The position numbers were made by a program, and so were the translations under genes. Shown here one piece after another: positions 6,668-11,384 of a stretch of DNA of 11,384 nucleotides; position 1 is the first letter of the stretch; each line of letters starts with the position of its first letter. The notes under the pieces were generated by a model. It worked only from the letters and a program-made list of their open reading frames with translations. It made no database searches and was not told where the DNA came from. Source of the stretch: Microcystis aeruginosa W13-11 (GTDB lineage Bacteria > Cyanobacteriota > Cyanobacteriia > Cyanobacteriales > Microcystaceae); NCBI GenBank assembly GCA_009995705.1, contig JAADBR010000135.1, positions 1 to 11,384 of the forward strand. Direction: 5' to 3'.

Positions 6668-7840
6668 ATGAAAAAAATCTCGATTTTAGGCTCTACTGGC
6701 TCGATCGGTACTCAAACTCTCGATATTGTCACCGATCATCCCGATAAGTTTCAAGTGGTGGGATTAGCCACGGGTAATAATATTCAACTACTATCGGAGC
6801 AGATTCGGCAATTTCGCCCGCAAATCGTGGCGATTAATAACGAAAGTCAACTAGAAGATCTGAAAAGCCTAATTGCCGACCTTGACTACACCCCGATTAT
6901 CCTAGCAGGAAAGGAAGGAGTAATCGAAGTGGCCCGTTATGGCGATTCCGAAAGCGTCGTCACGGGAATTGTCGGTTGTGCGGGATTGCTGCCGACGATT
7001 GCCGCTATTACTGCCGGTAAAGATATCGCTCTCGCTAATAAAGAAACCCTGATTGCTGGCGGTCCGGTGGTGCTGCCTTTAGTGGAAAAACACCGAGTTA
7101 AATTATTACCTGCTGACTCGGAACATTCAGCTATTTTTCAATGTTTACAGGGAGTTCCCACGGGGGGATTAAAAAAGATTATTCTCACTGCTTCTGGGGG
7201 TGCTTTTCGCGATTTACCCGTGGAAAAATTGCCACAAGTAACCGTAGCTGATGCCCTGAAACATCCTAACTGGTCGATGGGTAGAAAAATCACCATCGAT
7301 TCGGCTACTTTAATGAATAAAGGTCTAGAAGTTATCGAAGCTCATTATCTATTTGGTGTCGATTACAATGCGATCGATATTGTTATTCATCCCCAAAGTA
7401 TTATTCACTCTTTAATTGAGTTACAGGATACCTCAGTTTTAGCCCAATTAGGCTGGCCTGATATGCGTTTACCCCTATTATATGCCTTGTCTTGGCCTGA
7501 AAGAATTTATACCGATTGGGAACCTTTAAATTTAGTTAAAGCTGGTAGTTTAACCTTCAAAGAACCCGATCATCAAAAATATCCCTGTATGGGACTAGCT
7601 TATGCAGCTGGACGCTCAGGTGGCGCAATGCCAGCAGTATTAAATGCGGCCAATGAACAAGCGGTAGCATTATTTTTAGAAGAAAAGATTAGCTTCTTAG
7701 ATATTCCCCAAGTGATTGAAAAAGTTTGCGATCGCTTTGCAATTCATAACAGTTCTACTCCCAGCCTAGATGACATTTTAGCCGCCGATAATTGGGCGCG
7801 TCAAGAGGTATCTAACTGTCTGATTGCCAATCCGGTCTAG
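6668..7840 (+). CDS. dxr: 1-deoxy-D-xylulose 5-phosphate reductoisomerase
   Basis: This 390-residue enzyme converts 1-deoxy-D-xylulose 5-phosphate to 2-C-methyl-D-erythritol 4-phosphate with NADPH, the committed step of the MEP isoprenoid pathway. It supplies carotenoids, the phytol chain and quinone tails. The N-terminal NADPH-binding motif GSTGSIG is at 8-14; [12 protein letters not shown] is at 121-132. The metal ligands are Asp150 and Glu152 in [14 protein letters not shown] and Glu221 in [15 protein letters not shown]. The flexible-loop motif [10 protein letters not shown] is at 199-208, and the C-terminal helical domain is complete. Length is normal. ATG at 6668 starts right at the Rossmann strand ([11 protein letters not shown]), so no earlier start is likely. 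It stands alone: the desC terminator lies 240 bases upstream and a 475-base spacer follows. A HIP1 site occurs at 7728. Confidence 0.97.
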   Translation: MKKISILGSTGSIGTQTLDIVTDHPDKFQVVGLATGNNIQLLSEQIRQFRPQIVAINNESQLEDLKSLIADLDYTPIILAGKEGVIEVARYGDSESVVTGIVGCAGLLPTIAAITAGKDIALANKETLIAGGPVVLPLVEKHRVKLLPADSEHSAIFQCLQGVPTGGLKKIILTASGGAFRDLPVEKLPQVTVADALKHPNWSMGRKITIDSATLMNKGLEVIEAHYLFGVDYNAIDIVIHPQSIIHSLIELQDTSVLAQLGWPDMRLPLLYALSWPERIYTDWEPLNLVKAGSLTFKEPDHQKYPCMGLAYAAGRSGGAMPAVLNAANEQAVALFLEEKISFLDIPQVIEKVCDRFAIHNSSTPSLDDILAADNWARQEVSNCLIANPV

Positions 7841-7852
7841 ATAGTCTAGATG

Positions 7853-7884
7853 CTGTAGGGATGTTAACTATAATGTCTCTACAG
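7853..7884 (+). terminator. Hairpin downstream of dxr, possible terminator
   Basis: CTGTAGGGA (7853-7861) pairs with TCTCTACAG (7876-7884), nine pairs including one G-T, around a 14-nt loop, 12 bases after the dxr stop. It lacks an immediate T run; the nearest is at 7916-7922. It could be a weak terminator or an RNA-stabilising 3' structure. The flanks carry a GTCTAGAT direct repeat. Confidence 0.4.
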
Positions 7885-7921
7885 GTCTAGGATAGAAAAA
7901 TCACTAATTTCGGCTATTTTT

Positions 7922-7935
7922 TCTAGTTAACTAGA
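7922..7935. repeat. Perfect 14-bp palindrome
   Basis: TCTAGTTAACTAGA is fully self-complementary and follows a T run. It may be a protein-binding site or chance in AT-rich DNA. No gene starts close by; proA begins about 380 bases later. Confidence 0.35.
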
Positions 7936-8015
7936 TTTATGATGATCATGACAAGGGTTGATAACCTTCAATAAACCTCGAAAATAAAGATTAAATTGCC
8001 TAAAATCAGGGTTTT

Positions 8016-8150
8016 CTCATTTTTTGTGTGATAAGTTTAACTTATATAGGATCGATCTTTGTGTCCTTTGAGTCTTTGTGGTTCGTTCCAGTCGCTCGCT
8101 GGCAGGACTGTATCTTAGAATACATTTTACCCACCAAACTCAAGAGAGCC
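8016..8150 (+). repeat. Dispersed ~135-bp intergenic repeat, copy B
   Basis: This is the second copy of the element at 3407-3540, in the same orientation. It shares the palindrome ATAAGTTTAACTTAT (8031-8045), the TTTGTGTC...TTTGTGGTTCGT block, the TCGCTCGC core and the end ATTTTACCCACCAAACTCAA. It has a 9-nt insertion giving three TTTG-starting units (TTTGTGTCC, TTTGAGTC, TTTGTGGTT). Compensating-looking changes in the GTATCTTAGAATAC segment versus the copy A TATATCTCAAGAATATA suggest a conserved weak stem. No coding potential is seen. Confidence 0.75.
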
Positions 8151-8315
8151 AAATCTGTAAATAGACCATTTAATTAATTATTATTGATTCTTAATTCTCC
8201 TGACTACCGACTCCTAACAACAATTTTTGATTTTTACCAGAGTTCTAATGACCCTGAAACTTTCTCAAAAATAAGATAAGATAAACAAGATAGCGGTTAT
8301 TACGTTTAATTTTCT

Positions 8316-9611
8316 ATGGTTACAACTTCTCTATCCCTCCCCGAAATCGCCAGAGAAACCCGTCAAGCGAGTCGTCAACTGGCTATCCTGACTAACGAAG
8401 AAAGGAATGAAGCTTTAGAGGCTATTGCTGAGGCTTTGACTGCCAATGCTGATAAGATACTAAAAGCGAATATCGCCGATGTTCAAACAGCCAAGGCGAT
8501 GGAATTATCTCCGGCCTTATGTGCGCGATTAGAGTTAAGTCCTGGCAAATTAAAAGCTGCCATTGCCGGGGTGCGAGATCTGGCTAAATTAGCGGATCCT
8601 TTAGCTACTATACAAATTAATCGGGAATTAGATCAAGGTTTAATTCTGCGGAGAATAACCTGTCCTTTGGGGGTTTTAGGGGTTATTTTTGAAGCTCGTC
8701 CCGATGCTTTAATTCAAATTACCAGTTTAGCGATAAAATCCGGCAATGGCGTTATTTTAAAAGGGGGTAAAGAGGCTCTCCGTTCTTGTCAAGCTTTAGT
8801 AACAATTATTCATCAGGCATTGAGTGAAACTCAAGTTAATTCGGTGGCGGTGCAATTGTTAACAACAAGAGAAGAAATTCAGGAACTCTTAAAACTTGAT
8901 CAATACATCGATTTAATAATTCCTAGAGGTTCTAACGAATTTGTGCGTTATATCCAAAATAATACCCGCATTCCTGTCCTCGGCCATGCCGATGGTATCT
9001 GTCATCTCTATATCGACAAAGAAGCCGATTTAAGCAAAGCAATTAGGATTACCGTCGATGGTAAAACCCAATATCCTGCCGCTTGTAATACCATTGAAAC
9101 TTTATTGGTTCATCAAGACATCGCTAGACAATTTTTACCCGCAGTGGCCCAGGCATTAGAGGAAAAAAAGGTTAAATTATTGGGAGATGAAGCAACTCGT
9201 CAGATTATTAACGTACCATCGGCCACAGAAGAAGACTGGCAAACCGAATATAGTGATTTAATTCTTTCAATTAAAATTGTTGATAGTCTGGAATCGGCAA
9301 TCGAACATATTAATTATTACGGTTCTCGACACACGGAAGCCATTGTCAGCGAAAATTTTAACACGGCCAAAACCTTTAGCGATCGAGTCGATGCCGCTGG
9401 AGTTTTTCATAATTGTTCCACGCGATTTGCCGATGGTTTCCGTTATGGTTTTGGGGCCGAAGTGGGTATCAGTACCCAAAAAATGCCCCCCCGCGGTCCG
9501 GTGGGATTAGAGGGATTAGTGACCTACAAATACCAATTAGTGGGAGATGGTCATATTGTCGCCGATTATTCTGGGGAAAATGCCCAATCTTTCACTCACA
9601 AGGACTTATAG
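8316..9611 (+). CDS. proA: Gamma-glutamyl phosphate reductase (glutamate-5-semialdehyde dehydrogenase)
   Basis: This 431-residue enzyme reduces gamma-glutamyl phosphate to glutamate 5-semialdehyde with NADPH, the second step of proline synthesis from glutamate. It belongs to the aldehyde dehydrogenase superfamily. Visible motifs are [15 protein letters not shown] (121-135), [11 protein letters not shown] (144-154, cofactor-binding loop), [14 protein letters not shown] (221-234), catalytic Cys257 in [12 protein letters not shown], and [20 protein letters not shown] followed by [10 protein letters not shown] near the C-terminus. Length is normal. ATG at 8316 is the first start before the conserved N-terminus; no Shine-Dalgarno is obvious. 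The stop lies 16 bases before the riboflavin synthase start, so the two genes are probably co-transcribed although their pathways are unrelated. proB is not in the window. Confidence 0.97.
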   Translation: MVTTSLSLPEIARETRQASRQLAILTNEERNEALEAIAEALTANADKILKANIADVQTAKAMELSPALCARLELSPGKLKAAIAGVRDLAKLADPLATIQINRELDQGLILRRITCPLGVLGVIFEARPDALIQITSLAIKSGNGVILKGGKEALRSCQALVTIIHQALSETQVNSVAVQLLTTREEIQELLKLDQYIDLIIPRGSNEFVRYIQNNTRIPVLGHADGICHLYIDKEADLSKAIRITVDGKTQYPAACNTIETLLVHQDIARQFLPAVAQALEEKKVKLLGDEATRQIINVPSATEEDWQTEYSDLILSIKIVDSLESAIEHINYYGSRHTEAIVSENFNTAKTFSDRVDAAGVFHNCSTRFADGFRYGFGAEVGISTQKMPPRGPVGLEGLVTYKYQLVGDGHIVADYSGENAQSFTHKDL

Positions 9612-9627
9612 TCGAGAAAAAAAGCAG

Positions 9628-10299
9628 ATGTTTACAGGATTAATTCAAGCCTTGGGAACGATTCAGGTTGTGGATACTGATAGACTATATTTGTCTGTAT
9701 CCTCTAATACAATTCTCCAAGATTTAATGATTGGTGATAGTGTGGCTGTGGATGGGGTTTGTTTGACAGTCGAGGAAATTCTCCCAGAGGGTTTTCTGGC
9801 CACCGCTTCCCCAGAAACCCTACAGCGCACTACTTTGGGACGAAGGATTAAAACAGAAACCAACGTCAACCTAGAAACCTCTTTGCGGGTGGGTAGTAAA
9901 ATCGGCGGTCATTTTGTTACCGGTCATGTGGACGGAATAGGCTGTTTAGTCGAATCGATAATCGTGGCTAATTCGTGGGAAATGACCTTTGCTCCCCCTA
10001 GTTCCCTAGAAGAGCAGTGGAATTCCCATATAGCTCGTTACATCGTCGGTAAGGGCAGTATAGCTGTTAATGGCATTAGTTTAACCGTGGCCGATTGCGA
10101 TTCCTCCTGCAGCTGGTTTAAAGTGGCTGTCATCCCCCACACCTACGCTGAAACCAATCTTTCCCATTTAAAATTAGGCGATTGGGTGAATCTAGAAGGG
10201 GATATTTTAGGCAAATATGTGGAAAAATTGCTAGGAATGCGTTCTTATCACCCTCCTAGCGAGATTAGCCTAGAATTTCTGGCTGAACATGGTTATTAG
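9628..10299 (+). CDS. ribE: Riboflavin synthase (alpha chain)
   Basis: This 223-residue enzyme catalyses the dismutation of two 6,7-dimethyl-8-ribityllumazine molecules to riboflavin and a pyrimidinedione, the last step of riboflavin synthesis. It has two lumazine-binding beta-barrel repeats (about 1-95 and 96-200). The canonical start MFTGLIQ fixes the ATG at 9628; an open frame extends 27 codons further upstream but only because it overlaps proA. Motifs are VDGVCLTV (41-48) with the mirrored VNGISLTV (147-154), GGHFVTGHVDG (93-103) and HTYAETNL (171-178). The C-terminal helix for trimerisation is present (EISLEFLAEHGY). The gene sits 16 bases after proA with a purine-rich GAGAAAAAAA leader, consistent with one operon. 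In E. coli nomenclature the gene is also called ribC. Confidence 0.95.
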   Translation: MFTGLIQALGTIQVVDTDRLYLSVSSNTILQDLMIGDSVAVDGVCLTVEEILPEGFLATASPETLQRTTLGRRIKTETNVNLETSLRVGSKIGGHFVTGHVDGIGCLVESIIVANSWEMTFAPPSSLEEQWNSHIARYIVGKGSIAVNGISLTVADCDSSCSWFKVAVIPHTYAETNLSHLKLGDWVNLEGDILGKYVEKLLGMRSYHPPSEISLEFLAEHGY

Positions 10300-10334
10300 T
10301 TTTCCAGAAAAAGCCTTTTCAACATATAAATTTA

Positions 10335-10374
10335 TTGGCAATTTATCCATTAATTTTAGTTTTAAAATTGCCAA
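10335..10374. terminator. 10-bp inverted repeat between ribE and the minus-strand module
   Basis: TTGGCAATTT (10335-10344) and AAATTGCCAA (10365-10374) pair perfectly around a 20-nt loop in AT-rich DNA, between convergent transcription units. It could end transcription from both sides, though neither side has a clean T tract. On the minus strand its first arm coincides with the original last codons (GWQF, stop) of the PIN gene. Confidence 0.4.
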
Positions 10375-10832
10375 CCTTCTCGCTCCATTAAACCCTGAAC
10401 ATTGGTACAATCGATAGAAAAGTGTTGACAGACTGTGGGGATTTAGGGAGCATTAGGCTTCAAAGCTTCTTTGGTAATTACACAACCGTCTTTTATCTTA
10501 GCAGCGGCAATAATAAATGGGTCTGCCACTGGTTTTCCTTGTAATCTTGCTTGTTCACTCACTAAATCCTTAAAGTTTCTGATAGAAAAAATTTCGGCAA
10601 TAAATAAACTTTCCTGCTCAGTGGATGGTAAAAATATTTGTTTATTGGAGTCTATCCAATCTAAAACAAATTGTTTATTATTGCCATATTCTACTTCTTT
10701 AAGCACTTCGCGTACTAATTTTAGCCTACCTTCTGACACAAGCAAATCGATTTTTTGCCAAACGGTGGGAAAACTTTTGGGAAAATAGTTTCCTAAAACC
10801 TTAAAACTACTTGTATCAAAAATGTAAACCAT
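10362..10832 (-). pseudogene. DUF4411 PIN-like protein, interrupted by one TAA codon
   Basis: This is a PIN-like nuclease of the DUF4411 group, typically encoded beside ImmA/IrrE-type regulators in presumed toxin modules. From ATG 10832 the frame gives 129 residues: MVYIFDTSSF with Asp6, LKEVEYG with Glu46, KPVADPFIIAAAK with Asp104, and CVITKEA with Glu122. A TAA at 10445-10443 then ends it after KPNAP. The same frame continues without gap: IPTVCQHFSIDC, TNVQGLMERE, GWQF, and a natural TAA at 10364-10362. This is the family's usual C-terminus, so the TAA probably replaced a Lys codon (AAA) in the KIP motif. The intact protein would be 156 residues. The TTG at 10835 is a less likely start. 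The start overlaps the upstream stop (TGATG), implying coupling. The truncated 129-residue product keeps all visible acidic residues but loses the last strand and helix, so it may misfold. Confidence 0.8.
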
Positions 10833-11284
10833 CAAAACAGTTCTTTATCCAATAAATATTGTTCAAGTTCTTCCACCATAGCAACTTTCTTAATGTTTAG
10901 ATAATCGGCAACGCGCTCGATATCGTATTGGCCTTGATAGTATTTATTGAACACAAGTTTTAGGTAATTTTCTCCCAAATATGTCGCCTGATTAGCATAG
11001 TAATCACCTCCACATTTTTTATTTTTGTCCTGACTTTTTCCCACCTGCTCACTGTACCACTCCCTTACTTTAAGAGTATATTCTTTCTGGGAGATTAAGT
11101 TATTATCTAACAGTTTTCGTAAAACTACTTCTCGACTAACCTTATAATCACTGGAAACTTTCGAGATAATTTTATCGTTAACTATTGTTTCTCTGATTAT
11201 CTCAGAAAAAACATGATTAGGAAGCAAAAACTCCGCAGCAAATTTATTACAAAATATCTCGATATATTTACAGGGTAATCGCAT
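10832..11284 (-). CDS. ImmA/IrrE-family peptidase, N-terminally truncated
   Basis: The 150 residues match the C-terminal half of COG2856-type proteins (HTH plus DUF955 metallopeptidase). The product starts at YIEIFCNKFAAEFLLP (7-22), the conserved helix carrying the third zinc ligand (a Glu, position 9 here by family logic). It continues with KVSSDYKVSREVVLRKLLDN (42-61) and GGDYYANQATYLGENYLKLV (91-110), ending in the usual helical tail. The HEXXH helix and the N-terminal HTH are missing: the reading frame upstream of 11284 is open to the window edge but shows no such motifs. Full members are about 350-400 residues. It is coupled to the DUF4411 gene by TGATG, as in intact modules. ATG at 11284 is simply the first available start and may lie near a rearrangement junction. 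Almost certainly inactive as a peptidase. Confidence 0.75.
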   Translation of the reverse strand: MRLPCKYIEIFCNKFAAEFLLPNHVFSEIIRETIVNDKIISKVSSDYKVSREVVLRKLLDNNLISQKEYTLKVREWYSEQVGKSQDKNKKCGGDYYANQATYLGENYLKLVFNKYYQGQYDIERVADYLNIKKVAMVEELEQYLLDKELF

Positions 11285-11384
11285 GTTGATAGAGTTCTCA
11301 AATTCCGAGGAGTTAGGTCTAAAATTCGATGGGCAACTCAGGCTTTGACCTGCACAAGGCGACCGAATCTCTGGTTTTGCCAGT
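11285..11384. other. Right-edge sequence, possible junction with foreign DNA
   Basis: Read on the minus strand, this stretch is open in the frame of the ImmA remnant (SCPSNFRPNSSEFENSI before the ATG) but does not resemble the DUF955 domain. Another frame reads TGKTRDSVALCRSKPELPIE before a TAG. Neither gives a recognised family. The abrupt loss of similarity to the expected peptidase just upstream of about 11275 suggests a deletion or insertion breakpoint; the element involved cannot be named. Confidence 0.35.

Larger units (their letters stand above)
7841..8315. other. Intergenic region between dxr and proA
   Basis: No gene is seen in these 475 bases. The region holds a hairpin just after dxr (7853-7884), a perfect 14-bp palindrome (7922-7935), copy B of the dispersed repeat (8016-8150) and AT-rich sequence up to the proA start, with CTCCTGACT-like motifs near 8196-8213. 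No clear proA promoter can be named. Confidence 0.6.

Noticed and set aside
3407..8150. CRISPR array from the repeated blocks
   Set aside because: There are only two copies, 4.6 kb apart, with no regular spacers and no cas genes.
9547..9627. 27-codon upstream extension of the riboflavin synthase frame
   Set aside because: It lies inside proA in another frame, and the conserved family start MFTGLIQ fixes the ATG at 9628.
9267..9643. Short frames on both strands overlapping the end of proA
   Set aside because: The proA frame is complete and conserved through this region, so these are shadows.
10471..10788. Plus-strand 105-codon frame opposite the PIN gene
   Set aside because: The minus-strand frame carries clear PIN-family motifs and operon overlap; the plus frame has none.

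Overview
The window looks like chromosomal DNA of a unicellular, moderately low-GC cyanobacterium, most likely Microcystis or a close relative. The reasons are at least five exact HIP1 octamers (GCGATCGC), a cyanobacterial acyl-lipid desaturase of the DesC type, a DXP-pathway gene, and intergenic regions full of short repeats and decayed mobile DNA. The species is inferred; no search was run.

Layout. The left part has an EamA-type transporter (+) converging on a two-gene minus-strand operon: a cytoplasmic von Willebrand A (VWA) protein, coupled by an ATGA overlap to a secreted or membrane TPM-domain protein. The TPM gene is frameshifted exactly at a run of pentanucleotide repeats. A repeat-rich spacer follows, then a minus-strand PLP enzyme of the methionine gamma-lyase / 'aluminium resistance' family. 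The 660-base spacer at 4871-5534 holds tandem hairpins, a degenerate tRNA-like sequence and the right end of a decayed IS200/IS605-type element: a broken tnpB tail and an intact terminal hairpin of the kind that caps omega RNAs. Next come desC (+) with a strong terminator, dxr (+), a second copy of the spacer repeat, and a tight proA-ribE pair (+).

The right end (minus strand) is a two-gene module of an ImmA/IrrE-type peptidase and a PIN-like DUF4411 protein, joined by a TGATG overlap. Both appear disabled: the peptidase lacks the N-terminal part that would carry HEXXH, and the PIN gene has one in-frame TAA while the rest of the family's C-terminus is still readable after it.

The intact genes serve core metabolism: membrane lipid unsaturation (desC), isoprenoid precursors by the MEP pathway (dxr), proline (proA), riboflavin (ribE), amino-acid or sulfur PLP chemistry, and export. 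They are separated by accessory debris. I did not find a clearly new system. The most informative signals are three different kinds of gene decay (repeat-length frameshift, single nonsense codon, 5' truncation), an orphan omega-RNA-like end, and a dispersed repeat of about 135 bp in two direct copies 4.6 kb apart.
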